A DNA stretch of 64,000 nt from Corynebacterium sp. (GCF_030532715.1 NZ_JAUNKO010000003.1:124001-188000); one strand, 5' to 3'. Counted from the first letter of the stretch, positions 18,395 to 27,373 are shown. Made by a program: numbers and translations. The notes: generated by a model from the sequence alone, not told the origin.

Positions 18395-20827
18395 ATGCGA
18401 CCCACATCCCGAGTTCAGAAGGGAACGGCCGCTGCAGTCCTCGCATGTCTCTTCCTTACCGGTTGTGAAGAATCCACAGTGAATCACAAACCCGTCCAGC
18501 AATCGCAGGATGACCGCCAGGAAACGACCCCCTCAGCACAAGTGCCGGAACGCGTCGAAGCGCAGCCGGCCGTAGCGGTGCCGGACAGCCCAGCGTTGCA
18601 CCGCCGCAGTGAACCGCATTTTGAGGAAAGCGAGCTGCCCGAAGCCCCAAAAATCTCGGGAGATGAGGTTGCAAGGCCGCATAACTTCCCCGTGCCGGTG
18701 GCCGCCGTGGAACAACCGCAGGAGCAACAACCCCAACAACAACAGCAGGAGGTAGTTCCCGCACCTGCGCCCGCCGAGCCCATCACGCCCCAACAACCCG
18801 AAACTGCACCGCAACCCGAAGTTCCTCCTGCCCAACCCACGCCGCCGCCGGTACAAAACAACAACCCAGTCGTGCCGGCACCAACCCAACCGCAATATTC
18901 GGCCCCTCCGGCAGCTCCGGTGCAGCCGCAGCCTGGTAACGGCGGTGGTGGAACGAGCGGCGGGGGCGGTGGAACCAGCGGTGGTGGGGGCGGAACCAGC
19001 GGGAGTATTGGAGAGAACGCCGGCGAGAATGCCAGCATCCCGAGCGTGCGGGGTGATCGTGGCCGCGACCCCGACCCGGAACCCCTTGATGATGCGGATG
19101 GTTCCGAAAGCGCGGAAGAATCTACGAGTACGGAAGAATCCACCAGCGCCGAGGAATCGACGAGCACGGAGGAAACTTCCAAGACTTCGGAATCCGAAAC
19201 TCCAGATGAGCAGGAGGTTCGAACGGTGGCGTCGATTGCGGAAGCGCGCCGGGCGAACATCACCGCGCGTGAGTTTATTGTGACGGATGGGCATTCGGAA
19301 GCCCGTTTTGTGCGAGATTTAAATAAGGACAAGGGGGCGGACTTAGAAATCCAAATTGGCAACGCGATTTATGGAACTAAGTTCGAAAACGAAGTTTCGT
19401 TGTTAGCGTTTGAATTTTCCGATGATGCTACTGAGGTGATCCAACATGCGTTGAGCGTTGCCGGGGATCGTGGGATTGGTGTGAGCTTGAGCCCGACACA
19501 GCAATACGTGATTACCCGGCGGGTATCCGTGCCGAAACAGGTGAAGTATTTGGACGGCAAGGGTGCGAGCATCGACGTGAATACTGGCGCGGATCAAGAT
19601 AACCCTACGAGTACGTTTGAGTTTGTCCGTGGGGCGAGTGGCACCACGTTGAAAGACTTCACCCTAGATCTCAGCGATTCGAAGTTTACGAGGGGTATTG
19701 CCGCGGTTGCTGTTACTGATATTGCGATTATCGGCATCACCATGAAGGGGTTGAGTTACCGGGGTATCGAGCTGGCCGCGGACGGCGGCCCGTTAGAAAA
19801 CATCCGGGTAGAAAAGAACCGCATTGAAAATATCGTCGGGGAGAAGGAGACCAAGGGCCAGGTCATATCCATTTCGGTGAACTCGGAGCGCAATGATCCG
19901 GATGATCGGTTCAAAGATAGCGCCAGCCCGATTTGGGATCGGTATGTTACCGATGGCACTGTGAGCCCAAACCGTTACAAAAACAGCAACATTTCTATCG
20001 TTGGCAACTATATTCATGGTGGGTATTACGGGATTAGCTTCTCTGGAGTGTCCAACAGTGAGATTCGGGATAATCAGGTAACCGCGAACACCCGTAATAT
20101 TTCGATGCAGAATAATTGCAACGATAACGTTGTGGAGCACAACGAGCTCAGCAATAGCTATTCTTCCAGCGTGCACATCGCGTATAACTCCAACCGGAAT
20201 CAGGTGCTTAACAACACCGTGTTTACGGAGGTGTCACACGGCCAAGGATTATTGCAGGCGTACCAAGACAGTGACGCCAATACTTTTCGCGGCAATTCCG
20301 TCACCGTGGTTGGCGAGCAGCAGCCCAGCTGGTTGTTGTATGTTGGCACCGACTCGGATGACAACTCATTTGTGAACAACACGATTGATGGTGGTGCTCG
20401 TCGCGCGGTCATTGGTATCGAATCGATCTGGGATGGCCGTTCCACGGAATCCAATCTCAACGGTGCGCCCACGAATCTGCATTCTTATATGTCGAACGGC
20501 ACCATCGAAAGCCCGGTGGACCAATCGAAAGTCACCTACGGGGGCGGTCGCGGCCCGCTGAACAACGTTACTGTGAAAGATAACGTGTTTACGCCGCGCA
20601 ACCCGGCAACCCCACTGGTGTATGTGGGTGCAGAGGTGACCGGCGGGCAGGTAGGTAATGAACGTATCGTTGGCGACATCAACGGCGTGTCGCTCGCGGA
20701 CAACACGATTGTTGGGGCGGGTGTTTCGGAGTTGCTGAAAACACACACGGGTGAATTGCCAGAGATCGGCGCCGCGAAGATTAACTTTGAAAACGACACC
20801 GTAGGGGAGCAAAAAATAGACCCCTAG
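18395..20827 (+). CDS. large lipoprotein with a right-handed beta-helix domain
   Basis: The 810-residue protein begins with a lipoprotein signal ending LFLTGC (Cys24), so it should be anchored to the outer face of the membrane. A long Gln/Pro-rich linker follows (about 25-180), then Gly-Thr-Ser repeats (about 183-202), then a Ser/Thr/Glu repeat tract (about 241-258), all likely disordered and wall-spanning. The C-terminal 500 residues have the repeating Asn-rich pattern of a right-handed parallel beta-helix (pectate-lyase-like fold), for example VGNYIHGGYYGISFSGV and SNSEIRDNQVTANTRN. Such folds bind or cleave polysaccharides. I see no recognisable active site. I chose the ATG at 18395, with GGAG upstream; an in-frame GTG at 18356 would spoil the signal peptide. 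By eye it looks AT-richer than its neighbours. Confidence 0.8.
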   Translation: MRPTSRVQKGTAAAVLACLFLTGCEESTVNHKPVQQSQDDRQETTPSAQVPERVEAQPAVAVPDSPALHRRSEPHFEESELPEAPKISGDEVARPHNFPVPVAAVEQPQEQQPQQQQQEVVPAPAPAEPITPQQPETAPQPEVPPAQPTPPPVQNNNPVVPAPTQPQYSAPPAAPVQPQPGNGGGGTSGGGGGTSGGGGGTSGSIGENAGENASIPSVRGDRGRDPDPEPLDDADGSESAEESTSTEESTSAEESTSTEETSKTSESETPDEQEVRTVASIAEARRANITAREFIVTDGHSEARFVRDLNKDKGADLEIQIGNAIYGTKFENEVSLLAFEFSDDATEVIQHALSVAGDRGIGVSLSPTQQYVITRRVSVPKQVKYLDGKGASIDVNTGADQDNPTSTFEFVRGASGTTLKDFTLDLSDSKFTRGIAAVAVTDIAIIGITMKGLSYRGIELAADGGPLENIRVEKNRIENIVGEKETKGQVISISVNSERNDPDDRFKDSASPIWDRYVTDGTVSPNRYKNSNISIVGNYIHGGYYGISFSGVSNSEIRDNQVTANTRNISMQNNCNDNVVEHNELSNSYSSSVHIAYNSNRNQVLNNTVFTEVSHGQGLLQAYQDSDANTFRGNSVTVVGEQQPSWLLYVGTDSDDNSFVNNTIDGGARRAVIGIESIWDGRSTESNLNGAPTNLHSYMSNGTIESPVDQSKVTYGGGRGPLNNVTVKDNVFTPRNPATPLVYVGAEVTGGQVGNERIVGDINGVSLADNTIVGAGVSELLKTHTGELPEIGAAKINFENDTVGEQKIDP
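18941..19000 (+). repeat. coding repeat, three Gly-rich GTS units
   Basis: Three in-frame units of 18, 21 and 21 bases (18941, 18959, 18980) each encode a Gly run followed by Thr-Ser in the lipoprotein linker. Unit length variation suggests replication slippage. Confidence 0.8.
19115..19168 (+). repeat. coding repeat, three EEST[ST][TA] hexapeptide units
   Basis: Three 18-base units (19115, 19133, 19151) encode Glu-Glu-Ser-Thr-Ser-Thr/Ala. They lie in the acidic Ser/Thr tract of the lipoprotein, where O-glycosylation would be plausible. Confidence 0.8.
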
Positions 20828-20863
20828 GAACTCGGGGGCGTGCGCAATCGGCATCGAACACGC

Positions 20864-20869
20864 TAGTCT
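20864..20869 (+). promoter_or_regulatory. -10 element for a leaderless mRNA
   Basis: TAGTCT ends eight bases before the ATG at 20878 and no Shine-Dalgarno sequence is present. Transcription would start at or next to the start codon. Confidence 0.45.
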
Positions 20870-20877
20870 ACGGCGGT

Positions 20878-21441
20878 ATGAAGCCGTCTGATTTTCGCAC
20901 GCCGTTGCGGTTTGTTTCAGCTGGAGCCTCCGCGGCAACGCTGGTAGGCAAGCTCACCAAGCGTAGAACATTGCAGCGAGTGAGCAAGATGCTCATCGTG
21001 CCGCCGCTGATTGATTACCGAGACCCGCTCATGGTTGTCGGCGGCATCGGCCACGCAATGGGCGACCTTGTGTTGCTGCGCGCCAACCGGAAGTTGTCGC
21101 ATGGTGCGGCTTGGTTCGCCCTCGGGCACGTGGCCATGACGCTGCGGCAGCTTCGGCGCGGCGCGCGCCCGCAATGCCCCTGGCTGTATGCCGGAGCGTG
21201 GTTGGCGGCCATCCCTATTATTCGGGATCCCAAGCTCATTGCCTACGGCGCGGTGCTGGCCACCTATGCCAGCGTTTCTCATTCCTGGGGCGGTCCGTTG
21301 TTTATTGTCTCCGACGCCCTCATCCTCGCGAACAAGCGTTTAGATCATCCGCTACTTGATGCTGCTGTGACAGCAACATACGGGAGTGCACAATTGTTGC
21401 TTTTCGCTGCTGATGATTTGGCTAACCGCCAGGTAAACTAA
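20878..21441 (+). CDS. lysoplasmalogenase-like membrane protein (YhhN/TMEM86 family)
   Basis: The 187-residue protein has about six to eight hydrophobic segments and the conserved acidic residues of the YhhN family: Asp in HAMGDLVLL, Asp in the late helix FIVSDALILA, and a His in ALGHVAM. Animal members cleave the vinyl ether of lysoplasmalogens; in bacteria some members act on lysoplasmalogen while others are uncharacterised. Corynebacteria are not known to make plasmalogens, so the substrate here is open. It starts at an ATG without a ribosome binding site, suggesting a leaderless message. The membrane protein gene downstream follows with only eight bases between. Confidence 0.75.
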   Translation: MKPSDFRTPLRFVSAGASAATLVGKLTKRRTLQRVSKMLIVPPLIDYRDPLMVVGGIGHAMGDLVLLRANRKLSHGAAWFALGHVAMTLRQLRRGARPQCPWLYAGAWLAAIPIIRDPKLIAYGAVLATYASVSHSWGGPLFIVSDALILANKRLDHPLLDAAVTATYGSAQLLLFAADDLANRQVN

Positions 21442-21449
21442 CACGGGTG

Positions 21450-22472
21450 ATGTATGGTTTTCTGGTCATTTGTGCGGGCGTCCTCCTCGGCGCCTGCGGT
21501 GGCGCGTTTTGGTATTGGGATGCGCGGCAGCCCGTAGGTTCGAACAGTGATCGGAAACAGTGGGCGAAATCCCAAGGTTATTCGTACGCCCGGAAAAACC
21601 AGCCGCTGTTTCGGGAATGGAAGTTTGCGCACGGTCAGCGCCAGGGGGTGGCGCACGACGTGGTTTCGGGTACTGCCCGCGGCGTGGATTTTTCTATTGC
21701 GGATCTTGGGGAGGATACGTTTGTGGGGATTCGTCGAGGCGGAACTTCGGACGTGATGGTTCAGGCGATCCGCGCGAACGCGTTGGATGCGATACATAGC
21801 GAGCTTGACCGCGTGTTGTACACCTCCGGTTTTGCCGTGGTGTCGAATGACCCGGGCGCGGCGGAGCGTTTTGTGGATGAGCGGGTGGATGCCGCGCTGG
21901 AGGCATTGGAGGCTGCGGACCACGTGTGGATTGAGGGGGAGTGGGTGGTCGCGCGCGTTGCCGATGAGTTGGCGTCGCTGGAACCATTGACGTTGCTTTC
22001 CGACGCCGCTCGCGCCCTCCCACCTGCGCAAACCATTCCGCTGGAGCTGGAACAAGGCGATGCGACGAGGCCGTTGCCGACCCCGTTGCGGGTTGCGGAG
22101 GCCGCGGCAGACGATGGCGGGGAGACGCCCGAGGACGCCGCGCACCAGCCGGAGCTAGTACTCGTGCAAGAACCAGAGCCGGAACCGGAGCCGGAGCGGC
22201 AGCCGAGGTTTGAGCCGAAGACGCCGCGCCGGCACGTGGAGTTGCCGTCGCGTTCGGTGGCGCAGTCCCGCGGTGAGATCCCCGCGCACATGGTTGGCGG
22301 CGATGCGGTGGAGGGGATCGGGGACCGGGGCTATCGTCCAGCGGATGAGGATTTGATTTCGCCGAAGGTGGCGCGTGATCTTTCCCGCGGGTCGAGCATT
22401 TTTGACGATCTTTCGGACGAGTTGGGCATTACAGTAGACGGGAAACACAAAGGAGAACACAAGAATGGATAA
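21450..22472 (+). CDS. membrane-anchored Pro/Glu-rich protein, function unknown
   Basis: The 340-residue protein has one N-terminal hydrophobic segment (about 1-22), which contains a lipobox-like LGAC but lacks the usual basic N-terminus. A folded domain of about 160 residues follows, with GVDFSIADLGEDTFVGIRRG and LDRVLYTSGFAVVS. Its second half is linker-like with EPEPEPEPE. I do not recognise the domain. The frame can start at GTG 21447 or ATG 21450; neither has a ribosome binding site, and TAAACT (21434-21439) could drive a nearly leaderless transcript. It overlaps the start of pyrE by eight bases, so it is probably part of the pyrE operon. Confidence 0.7.
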   Translation: MYGFLVICAGVLLGACGGAFWYWDARQPVGSNSDRKQWAKSQGYSYARKNQPLFREWKFAHGQRQGVAHDVVSGTARGVDFSIADLGEDTFVGIRRGGTSDVMVQAIRANALDAIHSELDRVLYTSGFAVVSNDPGAAERFVDERVDAALEALEAADHVWIEGEWVVARVADELASLEPLTLLSDAARALPPAQTIPLELEQGDATRPLPTPLRVAEAAADDGGETPEDAAHQPELVLVQEPEPEPEPERQPRFEPKTPRRHVELPSRSVAQSRGEIPAHMVGGDAVEGIGDRGYRPADEDLISPKVARDLSRGSSIFDDLSDELGITVDGKHKGEHKNG

Positions 22473-22998
22473 GCGGCAGGAGCTTGCCGATTTGGTGAAG
22501 CGGCTTTCGGTGGTTCATGGGAGCGTGATTTTGTCTTCGGGGGCGGAGGCGGACTATTACGTTGATTTGCGGCGGGCGACGTTGCACCACCGGGCGTCGA
22601 AACTTATTGGGGAGTTGTTGCGGGAGCTCACGGCTGATTGGGAGTACGTCGCGGTAGGCGGGTTGACCTTGGGTGCGGACCCAGTGGCTACGGCGATCAT
22701 GCACGCTCCCGGCCGCCCCGTGGACGCGTTTGTGGTGCGCAAAGATACCAAGAAGCACGGCATGCAACGCCGTATCGAAGGCCCCGACGTGGTGGGTAAG
22801 AAGGTACTGGTGGTGGAGGATACGACTACCACGGGTAATTCTCCCCTGACTGCGGTGGCGGCGCTGCGGGACATTGGCGCGGACGTGGTGGGTGTGGCTA
22901 CGGTGGTGGACCGCTCGACGGGTGCCGGCGATGTGATTGCGGCGGAGGGTTTGGAGTACCGCTACTTGCTGGGCTTGGAGGACCTTGACCTTGGATAA
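22465..22998 (+). CDS. pyrE: orotate phosphoribosyltransferase
   Basis: It converts orotate and PRPP to orotidine-5'-phosphate, the fifth step of pyrimidine synthesis. The 177-residue protein has the PRPP-binding motif VLVVEDTTTTGNSP near residue 113 and the flexible-loop Lys residues in RKDTKKHG. AAAGGAG lies before the ATG. It sits in a run of genes with overlapping ends: the membrane protein before it and the SpoU methyltransferase after it both overlap it. Confidence 0.96.
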   Translation: MDKRQELADLVKRLSVVHGSVILSSGAEADYYVDLRRATLHHRASKLIGELLRELTADWEYVAVGGLTLGADPVATAIMHAPGRPVDAFVVRKDTKKHGMQRRIEGPDVVGKKVLVVEDTTTTGNSPLTAVAALRDIGADVVGVATVVDRSTGAGDVIAAEGLEYRYLLGLEDLDLG

Positions 22999-23647
22999 GC
23001 CTGGCCCTACCGAGTGGGGGACGAGCGTGGGCGTGGGCCCCTGGGAGGTCGAACACCCGGGTGTGCCGGTGCCCACGGATGCGCGTTTCGACGCCGAGTT
23101 GCTTGCGGAAGGTGATCGTCGAAACGTGGTCGACGCGTACCGGTATTGGACGCGGGAAGCCATCGTCGCGGATATTGATGCGCGGCGCCACAGCTTGCAC
23201 ATCGCCATTGAAAACTTCGAGCACGATGCGAACATTGGCACAGTGGTGCGCACGGCCAACGCCTTCGCAGTAGACACCGTGCACATTGTTGGGCGGCGGC
23301 GGTGGAACCGCAGAGGTGCGATGGTGACGGACCGGTATCAGCATTTGCTCCACCATCCGGACGTGAATTCCCTGTTAACATGGACGATAGCACACGGGCT
23401 GACAGTGGTGAGCATTGATAACACTCCGGGTTCAGTGCCGCTGGAAACTGCGGAATTGCCTCAGCAATGCATGTTGCTGTTTGGGCAGGAAGGTCCCGGG
23501 GTGACTGCGGCTGCGCGGGAGGGCTCGTTGATGACGTGTTCTATTGCCCAGTTTGGTTCTACGCGGTCGATCAATGCTGGTGTGGCGGCAGGCATCGCCA
23601 TGCACGCGTGGATTCGCCAACACGCGGATTTGTCCTGTGCCTGGTAG
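22991..23647 (+). CDS. SpoU/TrmH-family RNA 2'-O-methyltransferase
   Basis: This is a SAM-dependent knotted methyltransferase that methylates a ribose in tRNA or rRNA; which nucleotide cannot be told from sequence. The three family motifs are present: NIGTVVRTANAF near residue 80, LLFGQEGPGV near 165 and SINAGVAAGIAMHAW near 190. The 218-residue protein starts at a TTG (22991), with GGAGG nine bases upstream inside the end of pyrE. This fits better than any GTG or ATG and gives an 8-base overlap with pyrE, so translation is probably coupled. Confidence 0.88.
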   Translation: MDKPGPTEWGTSVGVGPWEVEHPGVPVPTDARFDAELLAEGDRRNVVDAYRYWTREAIVADIDARRHSLHIAIENFEHDANIGTVVRTANAFAVDTVHIVGRRRWNRRGAMVTDRYQHLLHHPDVNSLLTWTIAHGLTVVSIDNTPGSVPLETAELPQQCMLLFGQEGPGVTAAAREGSLMTCSIAQFGSTRSINAGVAAGIAMHAWIRQHADLSCAW

Positions 23648-23679
23648 CGCAATCCGATTCGAAGAAAGGCTCACACACG

Positions 23680-24897
23680 GTGGTGGAAGAAAAATGGGCG
23701 CATCGCGCGGACCTTGCTGAGGCTGCGATCAACGATAGGCACGCGCGCCGGCTGTGGGGTATTCCCAGTACGAATCTCTGCGTAGTGTGCTGGCCGCCCA
23801 CCACGCGCGATAACCTGTTCCAGCACTGGCACTATTGGTGGCAGGCGCATTATTTGGATTGCCTGGTGGATGCGGCGCACCGGCGGAACACGCGGTTGCG
23901 GCAGCAGCGGATTAAAGATACGCAGCGCGGCATTCGTATCCGAAACCTTCGCGGGTGGAAGCACAACAGGTATTACGACGATAAGGCGTGGTTGGCGCTC
24001 GCCGCGCACCGCGCGGGGTTGCTGCGCCGCCAGCGGTTTCACAAGGGGCTAAAAACGCTGGAAGCGGACATTATGTCCGGTATTGATTCGCTCACTGGGG
24101 TGCTGCCGTGGCGCACCCACGAAACCTTCTATAACGTGCCCACGAACGGGCCGGCGGCGATTATGATGGCGCGCATCGGGGAGGTCGCGCAGGCGAAGGA
24201 ACTTACCGATTGGGTGTTTGACAACCTAATCAACGACCGCGGGTTGGTCATGGACGGTGTGCGGCTGCGCATGCACGGCCCCGAGGTGGTGAAAGATATT
24301 CACCCGTACTGTCAGGGTGTGATGATCGGCGCCTGCTTGGAAATCGCCGACAAGCTGCGGGAGGAATCCGGCGTGGAGTCCGCCGCGGACTTTGCTTCCC
24401 TCGCGGGGGCGGAGCAGGCTTCGCCGTCAATGACGTACATTATTCGCCTGCGGGAGTTGGTGCAGGCGGTGGCCAGCGAAATGGCAACACCTGCGGGTGT
24501 GATTGATTGGGAGACCGGCGGCGGCGACGGTGGTTTGTTTAAAGGAATCCTTGTTCGGTACTTGGCTGAGGTTGCGGTGCGGTTGCCGGGGGACACCAAG
24601 CTCAATCGCGCGACTAAGAAATTGGCCGCCCGGCTTGTGATTGCTTCCGCTCAGAGCGTGTGGAATCACCGATTGGAAGTGGACGGGCTTCCGGTTTTCG
24701 CGGCGGATTGGACGGCGGATGCGAAGCTGCCACGCAATACTGGGGCGGTGGGTTCCTCGATCGCTGGGGCTGTGACCAGCTCGCAAGTGCCCGAGCGCGA
24801 CCTGTCGGTGCAATTGTCCGGGTGGATGCTGATGGAGGCCGCCGCGAAGGTGTCCAATGTCACTTTCGATGGGGATTCGGAAATAACCCCACGTTAA
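23680..24897 (+). CDS. glycoside hydrolase family 76 protein
   Basis: GH76 enzymes cleave alpha-1,6-mannan. The 405-residue protein shows the (alpha/alpha)6 barrel pattern and the paired catalytic aspartates in NRYYDDKAWLALA, plus Trp/Gly-rich loops. There is no signal peptide, so it should be cytoplasmic, unlike typical secreted mannanases. It might process an internal mannose-containing glycan or have drifted in function. Start GTG 23680 has GAAAGG upstream; a second GTG follows directly. It lies 32 bases after the SpoU methyltransferase in the same direction. Confidence 0.78.
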   Translation: MVEEKWAHRADLAEAAINDRHARRLWGIPSTNLCVVCWPPTTRDNLFQHWHYWWQAHYLDCLVDAAHRRNTRLRQQRIKDTQRGIRIRNLRGWKHNRYYDDKAWLALAAHRAGLLRRQRFHKGLKTLEADIMSGIDSLTGVLPWRTHETFYNVPTNGPAAIMMARIGEVAQAKELTDWVFDNLINDRGLVMDGVRLRMHGPEVVKDIHPYCQGVMIGACLEIADKLREESGVESAADFASLAGAEQASPSMTYIIRLRELVQAVASEMATPAGVIDWETGGGDGGLFKGILVRYLAEVAVRLPGDTKLNRATKKLAARLVIASAQSVWNHRLEVDGLPVFAADWTADAKLPRNTGAVGSSIAGAVTSSQVPERDLSVQLSGWMLMEAAAKVSNVTFDGDSEITPR

Positions 24898-24965
24898 TCA
24901 GACAAATTCGGTAGCCGAAACCAAAAAAGTGTTTCAAGGGCCTCACCTGATGCGCTGGGGCGGGG

Positions 24966-24971
24966 CATAAT
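24966..24971 (+). promoter_or_regulatory. -10 element of fba
   Basis: CATAAT lies 37 bases before the fba start, ahead of a clear TGGAGG ribosome binding site. No good -35 is seen. Confidence 0.45.
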
Positions 24972-25008
24972 CGAAACCAGAAGAACCCATCTACTTGGAG
25001 GAACATAT

Positions 25009-26043
25009 ATGCCTATTGCAACGCCTGAGGTTTACAACGAGATGCTGGATCGCGCCAAGAAGGGCGGGTTCGCGTTCCCAGCCATCAACTGCACCTCCTC
25101 TGAAACCATTAACGCCGCGCTCCGCGGTTTCGCCGAGGCGGAGTCTGACGGCATCATCCAGTTCTCCACCGGTGGTGCGGAGTTCGGTTCCGGCCTGTCC
25201 GTGAAGAACAAAGTTGCGGGTGCTGCCGCCCTTGCAGCATTTACGCACGAGGCCGCTAAGCACTACAACATTAACGTTGCGCTGCACACCGACCACTGCC
25301 AGAAGGAAGTGCTCGATGAGTATGTTCGCCCGCTGCTTGCGATTTCGCAGGAGCGTGTGGATCGCGGCGAGCTGCCGTTGTTCCAGTCTCACATGTGGGA
25401 CGGTTCCGCCGTGCCGATCGACGAAAACTTGGAGATCGCCCAAGAGCTGCTGGCGAAGGCCCGCGCGGCGCACATCATCCTCGAAGTAGAGATCGGCGTT
25501 GTCGGCGGCGAAGAAGACGGTGTTGAGGCGAAGGCAGGCGCCAACCTGTATACCACCGAGGAAGACTTTGCCAAGACTATCGACGCCCTGGGTACCGGCG
25601 AACACGGCCGCTACCTGCTTGCCGCCACCTTTGGCAACGTGCACGGCGTGTACAAGCCGGGCAACGTGAAGTTGCGCCCTGAGGTGCTGGACATGGGCCA
25701 GAAGGTTGCGATCAAGAAGCTGGGTCTGGCCGACGACGCCCTGCCGTTCGACTTTGTGTTCCACGGCGGTTCCGGCTCCGAGAAGGAGAAGATCGAAGAG
25801 GCGTTGCGCTACGGCGTCATCAAGATGAACGTGGACACGGACACCCAGTACGCGTTTACCCGCCCGATCGTTGGTCACATGTTCACCAACTACGACGGCG
25901 TGCTGAAGATCGACGGCGAAGTGGGCAACAAGAAGGTCTACGATCCTCGCTCGTACATGAAGAAGGCTGAGCAGGGCATGGCCGACCGCATTGTTGAGGC
26001 GTGCCAGGACCTCCACTCCGTGGGAACCACCCTGAGCAAGTAA
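25009..26043 (+). CDS. fba: class II fructose-bisphosphate aldolase
   Basis: This is the zinc enzyme of glycolysis and gluconeogenesis, splitting fructose-1,6-bisphosphate into DHAP and glyceraldehyde-3-phosphate. The 344-residue protein has zinc ligands in ALHTDHCQ near residue 92 and in FGNVHGVYKPGN, and the phosphate-binding segment FHGGSGS. It has GGAGG before the ATG, its own promoter-like -10 and a strong terminator, so it is probably monocistronic. Confidence 0.98.
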   Translation: MPIATPEVYNEMLDRAKKGGFAFPAINCTSSETINAALRGFAEAESDGIIQFSTGGAEFGSGLSVKNKVAGAAALAAFTHEAAKHYNINVALHTDHCQKEVLDEYVRPLLAISQERVDRGELPLFQSHMWDGSAVPIDENLEIAQELLAKARAAHIILEVEIGVVGGEEDGVEAKAGANLYTTEEDFAKTIDALGTGEHGRYLLAATFGNVHGVYKPGNVKLRPEVLDMGQKVAIKKLGLADDALPFDFVFHGGSGSEKEKIEEALRYGVIKMNVDTDTQYAFTRPIVGHMFTNYDGVLKIDGEVGNKKVYDPRSYMKKAEQGMADRIVEACQDLHSVGTTLSK

Positions 26044-26059
26044 CATTTTCGGCTCGATT

Positions 26060-26101
26060 CCCGCCGCCGGTGCTTGAAAGTAGAGCGCCGGCGGCGGGTT
26101 T
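26060..26101 (+). terminator. intrinsic terminator after fba
   Basis: CCCGCCGCCGG and CCGGCGGCGGG form a perfect 11-bp GC stem, followed by a short TTTG run, 17 bases after the stop. Confidence 0.85.
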
Positions 26102-26182
26102 GTGCTGTCCGGGGCGGCTACCATGGAGTGCACATCACCCACGTTCCACCAGTGTTACGTTCGGAAGGAAGCGCGGAATCTT

Positions 26183-27349
26183 ATGGCACCTGCTACCTCG
26201 CGTGTGACTCATGCTGCGGCGGCCCGCATCGCCGCGGGGTGGGCGCGGCTGCATGCTTCCCGGTTGTACATCCTTCAGGTGGGGCTAGCCGCTGGGTTGT
26301 CGTATTGGGTGGCGTTGCACGTGGTGGGGCACCCGCAACCCTTCTTCGCGCCCATGGCCACCGTGATTGTGTTGTCCACTACCGGTGGGGAGAGGTTTCG
26401 CCGCTCCCTTGAACTTGTCGCTGGGGTAAGCCTCGGGGTTGGCCTTGGGGACCTGATGATCCACCTCGTTGGTTCCGGCGTGTGGCAGATCTCCGTGGCG
26501 GTGATCGTTGCCATCGCGCTTGGTACATTTTTGGATAAAGGCGTGCTCGTGGCCAACCAAGCGGCGTTCGCTTCGATACTGATTGCTACGATCCTGCCGC
26601 CCGGCTCTACCGGTGGAACCGATCGCATGATCGACGCGTTTGTTGGCGGCGTGGTTGGCCTGATTGTGATGGGCCTTGTGCCGGAGTCCCCACTTCGTAG
26701 CGGACGACGCGAGATCGCCAAAATCCTGGGTATTACCGCACGCGTGCTCGATGATGTCGCCGCTGCTTTACGTACTAATGACACCATCGTGATCTCTGCC
26801 GCCCTTGCTAGTGCCCGCGGCACGCAAGAAGGAATTAATGCGATGATCGCCGCGGCTAAGGCGGGCAAAGAGAGTATCGACGTCTCGCCGCTCCTGTGGC
26901 ACCAACGCCGCCGCGTTCGCTCGCTTATTCGGATTTTGAATCCGGTGGATAATGCCATTCGGAACACGCGAGTGCTCGCTCGGCGTGCACTCATCCTCGC
27001 CGAAGATGGCGATACCGTTTCGGACGAGCAAATCGAAGTCATCGCTGAACTTGGCGCGATTACCCGGCGGTTGTACGAACTTTTTAGCGGCACCGGTAGC
27101 CTCACCGAAAATACCGAACTGCCTGAATTGGTACGACGGCTGCGAATTCTCGGTGGCAAGGTAGGGATGGACGTCGCAACGGGTCGGGTGCTGTCCGCGC
27201 ACGTTATTTTGGCGCAATCTCGATCCCTCATCGTGGACCTTTTGCAAATCTGTGGGCTATCCCGGCGGAGCGCGGCAGCAGTGCTGAAGCCTACGTCGGA
27301 AACGCCTGCGCAGCCCCCAGAGGTGTGGGATAACGGGCGCGGCGCGTGA
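26183..27349 (+). CDS. FUSC-family (aromatic acid exporter-like) membrane protein
   Basis: The 388-residue protein has about five hydrophobic segments in the first 190 residues, with the ending GGVVGLIVMGLVPESP. A long, mostly helical cytoplasmic half of about 190 residues follows. This is the layout of FUSC / aromatic acid exporter proteins, which move aromatic acids or related toxic compounds out of the cell. The substrate is unknown. I chose the ATG at 26183, preceded by GGAAGGAAG. A TACCAT at 26120 may be part of its promoter. The fba terminator lies before it, so it is likely transcribed separately. Confidence 0.78.
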   Translation: MAPATSRVTHAAAARIAAGWARLHASRLYILQVGLAAGLSYWVALHVVGHPQPFFAPMATVIVLSTTGGERFRRSLELVAGVSLGVGLGDLMIHLVGSGVWQISVAVIVAIALGTFLDKGVLVANQAAFASILIATILPPGSTGGTDRMIDAFVGGVVGLIVMGLVPESPLRSGRREIAKILGITARVLDDVAAALRTNDTIVISAALASARGTQEGINAMIAAAKAGKESIDVSPLLWHQRRRVRSLIRILNPVDNAIRNTRVLARRALILAEDGDTVSDEQIEVIAELGAITRRLYELFSGTGSLTENTELPELVRRLRILGGKVGMDVATGRVLSAHVILAQSRSLIVDLLQICGLSRRSAAAVLKPTSETPAQPPEVWDNGRGA

Positions 27350-27373
27350 GTGATTGGGTCGATCCGCGGCGCG

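Noticed and set aside
18941..19168. Short direct repeats that might suggest a CRISPR or a mobile element scar.
   Set aside because: They are in-frame coding repeats of a lipoprotein linker, with no spacers of equal length and no cas genes.
26102..26182. An N-terminal extension of the FUSC protein starting 27 codons earlier.
   Set aside because: The extension contains Cys/His-rich, family-unlike residues and overlaps the likely promoter, whereas the ATG at 26183 has GGAAGGAAG upstream.
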